From Myxococcales bacterium (GTDB taxonomy: Bacteria; Myxococcota_A; Polyangia; Polyangiales; Polyangiaceae), in assembly GCA_016712525.1 (NCBI GenBank), contig JADJQX010000008.1, forward strand, positions 1,432,501 through 1,496,500: DNA of 64,000 nt, read 5' to 3'. Made by a program: the position numbers and the translations under genes. Position 1 is the stretch's first letter, and each line of letters opens with the position of its first letter. This document shows, piece after piece, positions 45,847 through 56,176 of this stretch. The notes under the pieces are model-generated. The model was not told the DNA's origin, did no database searches, and saw only the letters and a list, made by a program, of their open reading frames with translations.

Positions 45847-47169
45847 ATGACGGAACCCGCCGCCGAGACGAAGACCCCCGAGCGGTACGCACACTACAAG
45901 GTCGTGCGACCGATCGGCCGTGGTGGCATGGCCATGGTGCACGCCGCGACCAACGAGCGCACCGGCGCCGACGTGGCCCTCAAGGTAGTGCACGAGGGCG
46001 CCTACACCGACGAGGCCCGCGCGCGCTTCGAGCACGAGGCGTCTATCGCCGGCAAGCTCGAGCACCCCAACATCGTGCGCGTGTACGACTTCTTGACCGA
46101 CGAATCCGGCGCGTCGGTGCTCGTGATGGAGCGGCTCCGGGGGGAGACGGTGGCGTCCCTCCTCGAGCGCCGCTCGAGGCTCTCGGTCACCGAGACGCTT
46201 GCGATCGTGCTCCCCGTGCTCGATGCGCTCGAGCACACGCACAAACAAGGCATCGTGCACCGCGACGTGAAACCGTCGAACGTGTTCCTCGCGCGTGGCG
46301 CCGAGGGCAAGGTCATCCCCAAGCTGCTCGATTTCGGCATCGCGACGCGCCCCCTCTCGAGCCCGCATCTCACCGCCGACGACGAGGTGCTCGGCACGCC
46401 ACGATCGATGTCCCCCGAGCAGATCCGCGGGGACGCCATCCTCGACGGACGCAGCGATCTCTTCTCCGTCGCGTCGCTCGTCATCGAGATGCTCACGGGG
46501 AGCGCACCGTTCGCCGCGAAGACGGCCGCCGCGAGCCTCGTCGCCGTGCTCGAGCGCGACGTGGACCCGGCGCCCGAGATCCCCCCGAAGCTCTTCGTCG
46601 AGCTCGAGCGGGCCCTCCGCAAGCGCGCGATCGAGCGCCACGCTTCGGCGAAAGACCTGGCCGAGGCGCTCCGAAGCGCTTGCGATGCCATCAAGGTCGA
46701 AGACCTGCAAACGGCCCTCCACGACATCGCCCCCGAGGACACCACCGCAGGCCCGCTGAGCACCGCCAACGACTCCCCCGTCGAGCGGCGAAAACGCCCA
46801 CTCCTTCCGCGACGCGCGCTCCTCCCGGCGGGCGCGGCGCTCGTGCTCGTGACGGTGATAGCCTTCTCGATCGGCTCGCGCTTCGGTGGGCGTGACGGGG
46901 GCGAGCGCGCCGCGGCCGAGCCTTCGTCGAGCGCCACCTCGGGCGCGAGCGCGAACACGCAGGTCGCGGCGCTCCCGCCGAACCGTATTCCTCCGCCACC
47001 GGGCGACGTACCACCCGATCCGCCCGCTCCTACGGCCACGACGGCGCCGTCTCCCGTCGCCGGAAAAACTCAGGCGACCAGCGCGCCGAAGGGCACGGCG
47101 GGAGCGAGCGCGAAGCCCGCGGGGAAACCGAAGCCCACGAAGCCCGTCGCAACGCGACCGGACTTCTGA
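45847..47169 (+). CDS. Hanks-type Ser/Thr protein kinase with C-terminal membrane helix (module 1)
   Basis: A 440-aa kinase. All catalytic elements are visible: G-loop GRGGMA (24-29), Lys46 in VALKVV, HRDVKPSN (138-145), DFG (162-164) and activation segment GTPRSMSPEQ. The kinase domain covers about 15-275. A transmembrane helix at about 312-330 (LLPAGAALVLVTVIAFSIG) is followed by a Pro/Ala/Lys-rich tail of about 110 residues outside the membrane, ending in RPDF. There is no PASTA or other known sensor domain. It lies 91 bp after the lipoprotein gene. The FHA activator at 43053 is a candidate substrate reader. Confidence 0.93.
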   Translation: MTEPAAETKTPERYAHYKVVRPIGRGGMAMVHAATNERTGADVALKVVHEGAYTDEARARFEHEASIAGKLEHPNIVRVYDFLTDESGASVLVMERLRGETVASLLERRSRLSVTETLAIVLPVLDALEHTHKQGIVHRDVKPSNVFLARGAEGKVIPKLLDFGIATRPLSSPHLTADDEVLGTPRSMSPEQIRGDAILDGRSDLFSVASLVIEMLTGSAPFAAKTAAASLVAVLERDVDPAPEIPPKLFVELERALRKRAIERHASAKDLAEALRSACDAIKVEDLQTALHDIAPEDTTAGPLSTANDSPVERRKRPLLPRRALLPAGAALVLVTVIAFSIGSRFGGRDGGERAAAEPSSSATSGASANTQVAALPPNRIPPPPGDVPPDPPAPTATTAPSPVAGKTQATSAPKGTAGASAKPAGKPKPTKPVATRPDF

Positions 47170-47183
47170 CCGCCGCGAGAGGG

Positions 47184-47459
47184 CTACTTCTTCGCCTCGT
47201 CCTTCGGACGACATGCCTTCGCACTGGAGCCCGAGACGCCATTGCAGTCCTCGGTCGACGCGCAGTCGCTCGCTTGGGTGCACGACTTGAGACACACCGG
47301 GGTCGTCGACGCGTTCGACACACACACGGCGCCGCTCTCGCATTCGTCCGTGGAGCCGCTCGTGGTGCACGCATCTCCGACCTTCGCCCCGCCGCCGCAG
47401 GCCGCGAGCACCCCACCGAGGAACATCACGACCCCAAGCGCCTTCGAGAACGTCGTCAT
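47184..47459 (-). CDS. Small Cys-rich lipoprotein, 91 aa
   Basis: A lipoprotein (signal peptide ending LAAC, Cys21) with eight cysteines in a compact domain (VGDACTTSGSTDECESGAVC and SDCASTEDCNG), like the EGF/knottin-type surface domains of neighbouring genes. I chose ATG 47459; an in-frame ATG at 47507 adds 16 basic residues with no role. It converges with the kinase gene and is divergent from the 47742 gene. Function unknown. Confidence 0.68.
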   Translation of the reverse strand: MTTFSKALGVVMFLGGVLAACGGGAKVGDACTTSGSTDECESGAVCVSNASTTPVCLKSCTQASDCASTEDCNGVSGSSAKACRPKDEAKK

Positions 47460-47741
47460 GCGACGAGAGTGGTTCTGCGCTCGGCGCGAGGCAAGACGAT
47501 CCGACACGCGCGTGCCGCCCGATCACACCGACGGCCCCTGGCAACTCGCCGGACCACACGACACAAGCCCTACCATCTGGCTATTTTTTCGGCACTTCGA
47601 GCCAAAGCTGCCTGTCGCCATGGACACTCGAATTGTCTGCGCAAACCACCCACGGCCTCCGACCAAAGTGAGCACACTCCGAAACGATAGGTTGCACACG
47701 AGCACCCGATCCGTGAACGCTGAAGGCTCCGAGGAGGAGTC

Positions 47742-49322
47742 ATGCGCAAGCTTCCGGTCGCCGCCATCGCCATCGTCGTGGGTGCCCTTGGCGCCAACAT
47801 GCTCTTCACCGGGTGCGGGAGCGACACCGCCGAGCTCTTCGCCGACTCGGGCGACGAGACGGGGTCCGCTGACGGGACCACCCTCCCCGGGAACGACACC
47901 GGCACCCCCGGCAACGACGGCGGCGCGCCGCGCGATGGGTCGTTCGTCGACGCCATCACCGAGGGCGGCCGGGCCGACGCAGCCACGTGCAAGCTCGTAG
48001 GCCAAGACTGCACGGGCAGCACCGACTGCTGCACGGCGAACTGCGACGCCACGTCGAAGAAGTGCGCGGCTCCGGTGACCCAGTGCAAGGCGCCTGGCGC
48101 CACGTGCGCCACGGGCAACGAGTGCTGCACGTTCTCGTGCACCGGCGGCACGTGCGCCAACAAGCAGTGTGTGAGTGACAACGGCGCGTGCGGCGCGGAC
48201 GCCGACTGCTGCGGCGGACGCTGCGCCCCCGACGGCATGGGCGGCGGCACCTGCACCCCCCTCAACACCACGTGCAAGACCTCGGGCAACGCCTGCGGCC
48301 CGACGGACCGGTGCTGCTCGGGGACGTGCAACGGCGGAGTGTGCGCGAGCACGTCGTTCTGCGTGCAGAACGGCGACGTGTGCTCGAGCAACTTCGAGTG
48401 CTGCGGCGGCTCGTGCAACAAGGTCGGGGGGGCCGCGCTCGGCACCTGCGGCGTCGTGACCGCCCCCGGCGGGACCCAGTGCCTCCCCGCGGGCACCCTC
48501 TGCGGCGGCGGTGCGACCGCTACGTACGACGGCGGCCCCCTGCCGCCCTGCGGCGGCTCGTCGACCGAGAAGTGCTGCAGCCGCTCGTGCGCGCCCTTCG
48601 GACCGACCGGCGTGCTCGTCTGCCAGGCGATGAGCGGCTGCCGCTCCGTCGGCGAGCTCTGCCAGCAGGACACCGACTGCTGCGGCGCGCCCGGCGTGCC
48701 GAACGATCCGGCAGGCAACGGCAGCGTCCGCTGCAGCAAGGCCCCTGGCGCCGCCATCGGCCGCTGCGACAACGGCACCGCGTGCCGCCCGAACGGTGCA
48801 GTATGCAAGCTTCCGACGTACCAGTGTGCGGCGGAGAACAACTGCTGCGCGGGCAACGTCAACACGACGCCCGAGGCGTGCCAGCCCGATAGCCTCGGCA
48901 TCCCCCGCTGCACGAACGCCGGGAACTGCGTGGGCGTCGATCCGGCGACCAAGGCCGGCATGGCCTGCGCCACCAGCGCCGACTGCTGCGGCGGGCCCTG
49001 CGTTCCCAACCCTGATCCCGCCGGCCCGAGGCTCATCTGCTCGGCGGCGTGCGTGAAGACGGGCAACGCCTGCACCACCACGGCCGACTGCTGCCCCGGC
49101 CTCCCGTGCACCATTCCTCCGGGCGCCTCCGCAGGCATCTGCGGCGGCGTCTTCGGGACCGACGGCGGCGTCACGACTCCGCCCGACGGCGGCATGGGCA
49201 CCGACGGCGGCACGAGCGGGGACGGCGGTATGCCCTGCGCGCTCTACGGCCAGGTGTGCGGCGTCGACGGCGACTGCTGCAACGGCGTACCCTGCACGAG
49301 CGGGCGCTGCCGCCAGCCCTGA
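47742..49322 (+). CDS. Lipoprotein with knottin-like cysteine repeats
   Basis: A 526-aa lipoprotein (LFTGC, Cys25). After an acidic DGG linker there are about ten imperfect repeats of about 40 residues with the pattern C-x5-6-C-x4-D/E-CC-x3-C, for example CKLVGQDCTGSTDCCTANC and CVSDNGACGADADCCGGRC. This spacing resembles inhibitor cystine knots (knottins) and conotoxin-like Cys frames. A Gly/Asp linker separates the last repeat near 500. A GGAGGAG sequence precedes the ATG. It is followed 25 bp later by the 49347 gene, so they are probably co-transcribed. Such proteins may bind or act on other cells; function is unknown. Confidence 0.82.
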   Translation: MRKLPVAAIAIVVGALGANMLFTGCGSDTAELFADSGDETGSADGTTLPGNDTGTPGNDGGAPRDGSFVDAITEGGRADAATCKLVGQDCTGSTDCCTANCDATSKKCAAPVTQCKAPGATCATGNECCTFSCTGGTCANKQCVSDNGACGADADCCGGRCAPDGMGGGTCTPLNTTCKTSGNACGPTDRCCSGTCNGGVCASTSFCVQNGDVCSSNFECCGGSCNKVGGAALGTCGVVTAPGGTQCLPAGTLCGGGATATYDGGPLPPCGGSSTEKCCSRSCAPFGPTGVLVCQAMSGCRSVGELCQQDTDCCGAPGVPNDPAGNGSVRCSKAPGAAIGRCDNGTACRPNGAVCKLPTYQCAAENNCCAGNVNTTPEACQPDSLGIPRCTNAGNCVGVDPATKAGMACATSADCCGGPCVPNPDPAGPRLICSAACVKTGNACTTTADCCPGLPCTIPPGASAGICGGVFGTDGGVTTPPDGGMGTDGGTSGDGGMPCALYGQVCGVDGDCCNGVPCTSGRCRQP

Positions 49323-49346
49323 TTTCCCTGCCCGAACGAGGTCCCG

Positions 49347-50834
49347 ATGAGACTACGCGTATGGCTCGGCTTCTTGGTGATGGGCGCGGCCGCGGCGACG
49401 GTCGCGCCCGGGTGTGGCTCGGATCCCGAGGGTGAAGGGACGGTCGACGGGAGCACGACGAGCGATGGGGGCGGCGACGGCGGGTGCGTCGGGCTCGCGT
49501 GCTCCCCGTTCGAGGGCGGAAAACCAGGGTGCACGGGGCTCGAGTGCGCGAAGCCCACGAGCTGCCCCGAGGGCACCACCACGCGGCTCACCGGGAAGGT
49601 CTACGACCCTGCCGGAAAGACACCCCTCTACAACGCGCTCGTCTACGTCCCGAACGCCGAGCTCTCGCCGATCAAGAGCGGCATCTCCGAGACGTGCGAC
49701 CGGTGCGACGGGAGCGTGTCGGGAAAGCCCATCGCCACGGCCCTCACCGACGCGACGGGCTCGTTCCGGCTCGACGATCTCCCCGCGGGCGTCGACTTCC
49801 CGCTCGTCATCCAGGTCGGCAAGTGGCGGCGCAAGGTCATGATCCCCAAGATGGACGCGTGCACGACGCGCCCGCTCACCGACCCGAACCTCACGCGCCT
49901 GCCGAAGAACCGCACCGAGGGTGACATTCCCCACATCGCCCTCACCACGGGCGGCGCCGATCCGCTCGAGTGTCTCCTGCGCAAGATCGGCGTCGAGGAC
50001 TCGGAGTTCGGCCCCGCCGGGAGCCCCGCGCGCATCCACCTCTACGAGGGCGGCACGTTCTCGGTGGGGGGCAACCCGCAGCCCGTGACGAAGAAGCTCG
50101 CCGGGGGCGCCGATCTGGCCAAGTCGAGCGCGCTCCTCGCGAGCAAAGAGGCGATGGCTCCGTACGACATCGTGCTGCTCGCGTGCGAAGGCACCGAGAA
50201 CGAGGCGCAGAAGCCCGAAGCGAGCCGCCAAGCCCTCTACGACTACGCGAAGAGCGGCGGGCGTGTGTTCGCGTCGCACTACCACCACGTGTTCTTCAGC
50301 GGCTCGCCCGAGGCGAGCGTTCGCGGCCTCGCGTCGTGGGTCAATACGGCGACCTGCGGAGATCCGGGCCAGCCTCGCTGCGAGCCCGAGCCGCCGAAGA
50401 CCCAGGCCGTCGCGGGGACGGTCAACACGTCGTTCCCGAAGGGCACGGCCATGAAAGAGTGGCTCGGCGCGACGGGCTCGCTCACGCCGGAGGGAGAGCT
50501 CCAGCTCCTCGAGATGCGCCATAACGTCGATCAGGTGGCCGCAGGGGCCCTCTCGTGGATCTCCGCGAAGAACCCGGCGAGCACCCCGGCCAACAAGACG
50601 GCTGTACAATACATGAGCTTCAACACGCCCGTCGGCGCCGCCGACGACAAGGTGTGTGGGCGCGTGGTCTTCAGCGATCTGCACGTCGGCGCGGGCGACA
50701 CGCCAGGCCCGGACTTCCCCCAGGGGTGCACGACGAAGGACCTTACGCCGCAGCAGAAGGCCCTCACGTTCATGCTCTTCGACCTCTCGTCCTGCATCCA
50801 GCGCGACGATCTCCCCCCGGTCGTTCCTCGCTGA
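49347..50834 (+). CDS. Carboxypeptidase-regulatory-like lipoprotein, distant relative of the 25547-29598 family
   Basis: A 495-aa lipoprotein (VAPGC lipobox). It shares the family order: a Cys-rich start (CPEGTTTRL), the transthyretin-like domain (TGKVYDPAGKTPLYNALVYV, ETCDRCDG, RLDDLPAGVDFPLVIQVGKW), then an alpha/beta domain (DIVLLACEG, LYDYAKSGGRVFASHYHHVF, KVCGRVVFSDLHVG). It ends SSCIQRDDLPPVVPR, comparable to STCLVDPVIPK in the tandem paralogs. The similarity is low but the cysteine positions and domain order agree. It has a GAGG-type ribosome-binding sequence and follows the knottin-like lipoprotein by 24 bp. Confidence 0.82.
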   Translation: MRLRVWLGFLVMGAAAATVAPGCGSDPEGEGTVDGSTTSDGGGDGGCVGLACSPFEGGKPGCTGLECAKPTSCPEGTTTRLTGKVYDPAGKTPLYNALVYVPNAELSPIKSGISETCDRCDGSVSGKPIATALTDATGSFRLDDLPAGVDFPLVIQVGKWRRKVMIPKMDACTTRPLTDPNLTRLPKNRTEGDIPHIALTTGGADPLECLLRKIGVEDSEFGPAGSPARIHLYEGGTFSVGGNPQPVTKKLAGGADLAKSSALLASKEAMAPYDIVLLACEGTENEAQKPEASRQALYDYAKSGGRVFASHYHHVFFSGSPEASVRGLASWVNTATCGDPGQPRCEPEPPKTQAVAGTVNTSFPKGTAMKEWLGATGSLTPEGELQLLEMRHNVDQVAAGALSWISAKNPASTPANKTAVQYMSFNTPVGAADDKVCGRVVFSDLHVGAGDTPGPDFPQGCTTKDLTPQQKALTFMLFDLSSCIQRDDLPPVVPR

Positions 50835-50916
50835 GGCGCGCCCTTCCGTTCGGGGGTCGGCCGGGGAGCCTCGTTCCGCGTGACCGGCCCCGCGCGGCGG
50901 GTAAGATGCGGGGGCG

Positions 50917-52374
50917 ATGGGTGCGTACAGGGATTTTCAGGGCGTCTCGCTGACCGACTACCTCCGCGACGCCTTGCTCGGCATGGCCGACGTGGAGCTC
51001 TTCCCCCGCCCCGAGCGCCTCGCCATCGCGGCGACGCGCGTCCGCTGGCCGCCGAGCGAACAGCCTCTCTTCTTGCTCGACGACGCGACGGGCACGTGTG
51101 AACGCGGCGTGCTCGTCACCTCGGACGCCCTCTACGTGCTGTCCGATGGGCGAAGGTGCCCGCTCACGTTCGTACAAGCCCCTCCCCACTTCCCCCAAGG
51201 GGAGGAGCTGCCGGGGCTCGTCCCGACGCCGCAGGGACCGTTCGCGGTGCCGGTCATGAGCACACCTCACCGAAGGGGCTCGCTGAGAGACGCGCTGTCG
51301 GCCGTGGCGCGATACAACCAAGGCGATCGCGAGCTGTCGCTCCAGAGCTTCGCGGCGCAGGGCCCCATCTCGGAGCTCGTCGTCAACTACCTGCTCCCCT
51401 TCCGCCAGGTGCGCGGCGCGTACCGCGTGTCGGAGATCAAGCTCGCGGCAGCGCGACGCACCTACCTCATCGGGCTCGATCACCTCGGCGGCGAGAGGCT
51501 CCTCGCGCTCGCGTGCCCGAACCTCGCCGACGTGGCCGGCGAGATGGGCCTCGTCTTCACGGATCGGCGCGTGCTCGCGAACGCCGGGGTGCGCGCCGAC
51601 ATCCCGTACGCGGCCCTTCAGAACGCGACCTACGTGCCCGGCATGCTGTCGAACGAGCTCGTGCTCACCGCGTGGGACAGGCCGTTCGCGATGAAGATTG
51701 GCCCCCTCGCGGAGTCGCTCCAGGGCTTCCTCGGGTTCTTCCACGCCCTCCTCGGCATACCTCCCGCCTCGCGCTATCAGGAGCCGACGGGAACGAACGT
51801 CGAGCCTCGCTCCACGATCTCGGCTCGGAACGCCCTCCTCGCGGCGACACGCAAGGGGCTCGTCTCCGACGACACCGCGGGTGACCTCCGCATCCGCCTC
51901 GATCTCGTCGAGCAGACCCTCCGCTTCGGGCGAGGTGGACGTGATGGCTGGTACGAGAGCCCGCTCGGCCGGGGAGACCTTCGGTACGCCCTCGGGGTGC
52001 TCTTCGGCACACCACGGAACGCCGGCTTCGACGGACGTATGGAGACGCTCGACTACCTCTTCCGCGGGCGCAACCAAGCGCACATCGCGGGCGCCGGCGT
52101 CGCCTGGATGCTGATGCCCATGAGCGCGCCGTACGACACGCTGCGCGCTCACGTCGTCGACTTCGTCGGGGGTACGGGCTTCTCTCTGAATGGCATCCGG
52201 GGGCAGGCGTCGACCCCACTCGGCCCCACGGTCATGCAGGTCAACTACCGCCTGGCCGAGATCGAACAGGATCTGCTCTACCGTCGCATTCTCTTCGGGC
52301 CCGAGGTCGATCCGGCGCAGCTCGCGGCCATCCCCACGCATCACGTCCAAGCGCGCGCGAACGAGCTCTCCTGA
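50917..52374 (+). CDS. Protein of unknown function, 485 aa, possibly with PH-like domains
   Basis: No family was recognised with confidence. It starts MGAYRDFQGVSLTDYLRDAL and is soluble. Two stretches look like bacterial PH-type beta barrels (GVLVTSDALYVLSDG around 70-84 and MGLVFTDRRVLANAGVRAD around 210-228). A late segment GVLFGTPRNAGFDGRMETL has no known match. GGGGG lies before the ATG, 82 bp after the lipoprotein gene. Length, codon pattern and neighbour strand support a real gene. Confidence 0.72.
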   Translation: MGAYRDFQGVSLTDYLRDALLGMADVELFPRPERLAIAATRVRWPPSEQPLFLLDDATGTCERGVLVTSDALYVLSDGRRCPLTFVQAPPHFPQGEELPGLVPTPQGPFAVPVMSTPHRRGSLRDALSAVARYNQGDRELSLQSFAAQGPISELVVNYLLPFRQVRGAYRVSEIKLAAARRTYLIGLDHLGGERLLALACPNLADVAGEMGLVFTDRRVLANAGVRADIPYAALQNATYVPGMLSNELVLTAWDRPFAMKIGPLAESLQGFLGFFHALLGIPPASRYQEPTGTNVEPRSTISARNALLAATRKGLVSDDTAGDLRIRLDLVEQTLRFGRGGRDGWYESPLGRGDLRYALGVLFGTPRNAGFDGRMETLDYLFRGRNQAHIAGAGVAWMLMPMSAPYDTLRAHVVDFVGGTGFSLNGIRGQASTPLGPTVMQVNYRLAEIEQDLLYRRILFGPEVDPAQLAAIPTHHVQARANELS

Positions 52375-52398
52375 GGCGCACACGCGCGTGGCGCTCGC

Positions 52399-52926
52399 TC
52401 ACGACTTCGGCGGAACGAGGTCCCGGAAGAAGGCCACGACGTCCTTCAATGGGCCGTACTTCTTGCGGTCTTCTTCTTCGGCCAGGAAGGCGGCCTCGGC
52501 CCCCCGGTGGAGAGGAGCATCCCCGCGAACGTGCCGCATGACAGCGCCCAGCTCTTCGCGGTCGAACCATGTACCATGCACACACGAGTCGACGACCACG
52601 ACGCCGATCTTCGAGCGATGCATGGGCGCATCGCACGCACTACACACGAGCGCGGGGGTCGCGACCCAGGGGCGCGCGCGGGTCACCCGCTCGACCTTCC
52701 TCGCGAGCTCCTCGGGCACACGCGAGCCTATCGCGAGGGCACGCTTCGCCACCTCGGTCGTGACCCAAATGCCGCCGCAGTGCCCGCACCCCGAGACCTC
52801 GATGCCGTCCTTCTCGGCGCAGTAGAGCGCGGCTCTGCACCTCGGGCACGGCACCTCGGACTCCCACGTCCGGAGGTCCGGGGTCTTCTCGAAACCGGGG
52901 GGCTGTGCTTCGCGGTATCCGGACAT
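52399..52926 (-). CDS. TFIIB-type zinc-finger protein
   Basis: A 175-aa cytosolic protein with two zinc-ribbon motifs typical of the zf-TFIIB group: CPRCRAALYC...GCGHCGGIW (around 27-53) and CSACDAPMHR...SCVHGTWFDREEL (around 94-125). The HGxWFDxxEL element after each ribbon is characteristic. Such proteins are small, widespread and poorly understood, possibly nucleic-acid or metal binding. It faces away from the 485-aa gene and is on the same strand as cysS. The upstream region holds a row of hairpins. Confidence 0.82.
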   Translation of the reverse strand: MSGYREAQPPGFEKTPDLRTWESEVPCPRCRAALYCAEKDGIEVSGCGHCGGIWVTTEVAKRALAIGSRVPEELARKVERVTRARPWVATPALVCSACDAPMHRSKIGVVVVDSCVHGTWFDREELGAVMRHVRGDAPLHRGAEAAFLAEEEDRKKYGPLKDVVAFFRDLVPPKS

Positions 52927-52998
52927 GGTTCTCCTCGTGTGCACGCGCTGTGTGTGTGCGACCTGGGAGGTCACGATCCTCGAACAGGAACCGCAGCC

Positions 52999-53020
52999 GT
53001 TTTGGGCCGGGACCCAAAAC
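52999..53020. terminator. Hairpin A in the cysS downstream region
   Basis: GTTTTGGG and CCCAAAAC form an 8-bp stem around CCGGGA. Confidence 0.55.
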
Positions 53021-53032
53021 CAGGAGGTGGGG

Positions 53033-53056
53033 CCCCAGCGGGCTTTGCCCGTGGGG
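53033..53056. terminator. Hairpin B in the cysS downstream region
   Basis: CCCCA-G-CGGGC pairs with GCCCG-T-GGGG around TTT, a short strong stem with one mismatch. Confidence 0.5.
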
Positions 53057-53057
53057 C

Positions 53058-53074
53058 GGAGGACAGCGTCCTCC
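53058..53074. terminator. Hairpin C in the cysS downstream region
   Basis: GGAGGAC and GTCCTCC form a perfect 7-bp stem around AGC. Confidence 0.55.
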
Positions 53075-53091
53075 GGTGACCAGTCAGGCTG

Positions 53092-53127
53092 AATCGGCGG
53101 TCTTGATCGAAGATCATGACCGCCGAT

Positions 53128-53128
<1 letters not shown>
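53092..53128 (-). terminator. Hairpin D, likely cysS terminator
   Basis: AATCGGCGGTC (53092-53102) pairs with GACCGCCGATT (53118-53128), with a nested TGATC-GAA-GATCA inside, giving a stem of about 16 bp. It begins at the cysS stop codon. There is no T run, so it may act with the three neighbouring hairpins or through Rho. Confidence 0.65.
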
Positions 53129-54648
<1,520 letters not shown>

Positions 54649-54749
54649 CGGAGCGGGGCCGACTCTACCGCATTCCAGGCCCGCGTGGCGCCGAGACGGG
54701 AGGAAGACCATGCCCCCAGGCCGGGCGACGTGATAGCTTTTCCCGCCCG

Positions 54750-55316
54750 ATGGCCCGCCCTTCGCCCCCCTCCGTGCAGTCTGCACTCTCCTCGCTCGCC
54801 CGCGCGTGCGGGGCGCTGGGCGTGCTCTGTGCGCTCACCGCGTGCGGAGCCCACGGGCGCTCCTTCGAGGGTGGCGTCTTTCGCGAGGGCTCGCAGATCG
54901 CCTTCAAGGTGCCCGATCCGCCCCCCACCTGGCGAAAAGTCGAGGTGTCCCACGCGAGCGTCTCCTTCCACGACGACGCGGCCGGCGCCAGCATCCTCGT
55001 GAACGCCCAGTGCAAAAAGGCCGACGAGGACACCCCGCTCGCGGCGCTCACGGCCCACCTCCTCATCGGCACCACCGAGCGCGATCAGAAGGCCCAAGAG
55101 ACGATCCCGTTCGACGGGCGCGAGGCCCTCCACACGAAGCTCCTCGCGAAGCTCGACGGGGTCCCTCTCGCGTTCGACATCTTCGTCCTCAAGAAAGACG
55201 GCTGCATCTACGACTTCGTCTACGTGGTCTCCCCCGACTACGCCGACGCGGGACAGCCCCCATTCGAGGCGTGGGTGCGCGGGTTCCGTACCCTCCCGGG
55301 CTCGGGGGCGCTGTGA
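54750..55316 (+). CDS. Hypothetical lipoprotein, 188 aa
   Basis: A lipoprotein with a long signal peptide ending LTAC (Cys32). The mature part (about 155 residues) is one soluble domain with alternating strands (RKVEVSHASVSFHDDAAGAS, GREALHTKLLAKLDGVPLAF). Two cysteines remain (NAQCKKAD and GCIYDFVY). Its stop overlaps the GTG of the MlaE gene by 4 bp, so the two are probably translated together; a part in lipid handling near the permease is possible but not shown. Confidence 0.75.
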   Translation: MARPSPPSVQSALSSLARACGALGVLCALTACGAHGRSFEGGVFREGSQIAFKVPDPPPTWRKVEVSHASVSFHDDAAGASILVNAQCKKADEDTPLAALTAHLLIGTTERDQKAQETIPFDGREALHTKLLAKLDGVPLAFDIFVLKKDGCIYDFVYVVSPDYADAGQPPFEAWVRGFRTLPGSGAL

Positions 55317-56176
55317 GCACGGCCCGCCTCGACCCGAAGGCCGACGCTCCCCCGCCGTCGTCTCGGGCATCGATCCCGCCTCCACCTGCGGCCAAGGCCG
55401 AGCGCCTCAAGCAGACGCTCACGTTCCTGGATCAGCTCGGTGAGGTCACGCTGCTCTCGGGCCGCACGCTGCGCATGCTGTGGAAACGGCCGCTCGAGAT
55501 CCGCTCCACGCTGCACCAGATGGAGACCCTCGGCGTGCAGTCAATGGGCATCGTGAGCGTCACGAGCATCTTCATCGGCATGGTCATGACCATCCAGTTC
55601 GCGTTCGGACTGAAGCGCTTCGGCGGGCTCGAGTACATCCCGCGGGTCGTCGTGCTGTCGTTCTTGCGCGAGCTCGCCCCGACCCTCACCGCGGTCATCG
55701 TGGGCGGCCGGATCGGGAGCGGCATGACGGCCGAGGTGGGCGCCATGAACGTCACCGAGCAGGTCGACGCGATCCGTGCCCTCGGCGCCGATCCGGCCAA
55801 GAAGCTCGTCTTGCCGCGGGTGCTCGCGAGCGTCATCGTCATGCCGATGCTGAGCGTCTATGCGCTCCTGCTCGGCTGCCTCGGCGCCGTCATCATCTGC
55901 TCGCTCCAGTTCGGCATCGCGCCCTCGAACTTCGTCGCGTCGTCGCTCGAGGTCGTCAAAATGGGCGACTTCTTCTCGGGCCTCATGAAAACGCCCGTGT
56001 TCGGCTTCATCATCGGCATCGTCGGCTGCCACTTCGGGCTGCGCACGACCGGCGGCACCGAGGGCGTCGGCCTCAGCACGACGCGCACCGTGGTGGCCGT
56101 GAGCATCTCCATCCTCATCGCCGACTTCCTGCTCACGAAGCTCTTCATGCTCTTCATGCCCATGGGAGGCGCGTGA
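55313..56176 (+). CDS. mlaE: MlaE/YrbE-type ABC transporter permease
   Basis: A 287-aa membrane permease of phospholipid transport systems (Mla). GTG 55313 overlaps the previous stop. After a 60-residue cytosolic start, the family blocks follow: GRTLRMLWKRPLEIRSTLHQ, GMVMTIQFAFGLKRFGGLEY, ELAPTLTAVIVGGRIGSGMT, AEVGAMNVTEQVDAIRALGA and the end RTTGGTEGVGLSTTRTVV. This block set is close to MlaE. A matching ATPase (MlaF) and substrate-binding protein (MlaD) are not in the window. Its stop overlaps the next start (GTGA). Confidence 0.92.
   Translation: MSTARLDPKADAPPPSSRASIPPPPAAKAERLKQTLTFLDQLGEVTLLSGRTLRMLWKRPLEIRSTLHQMETLGVQSMGIVSVTSIFIGMVMTIQFAFGLKRFGGLEYIPRVVVLSFLRELAPTLTAVIVGGRIGSGMTAEVGAMNVTEQVDAIRALGADPAKKLVLPRVLASVIVMPMLSVYALLLGCLGAVIICSLQFGIAPSNFVASSLEVVKMGDFFSGLMKTPVFGFIIGIVGCHFGLRTTGGTEGVGLSTTRTVVAVSISILIADFLLTKLFMLFMPMGGA

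Noticed and set aside
47785..47798. CCCTTGGCGCCAAC, similar to the dispersed 19-bp element
   Set aside because: Only 14 bp match, and it lies inside the coding sequence of a lipoprotein signal peptide (VVGALGANML), so it is probably coincidence.
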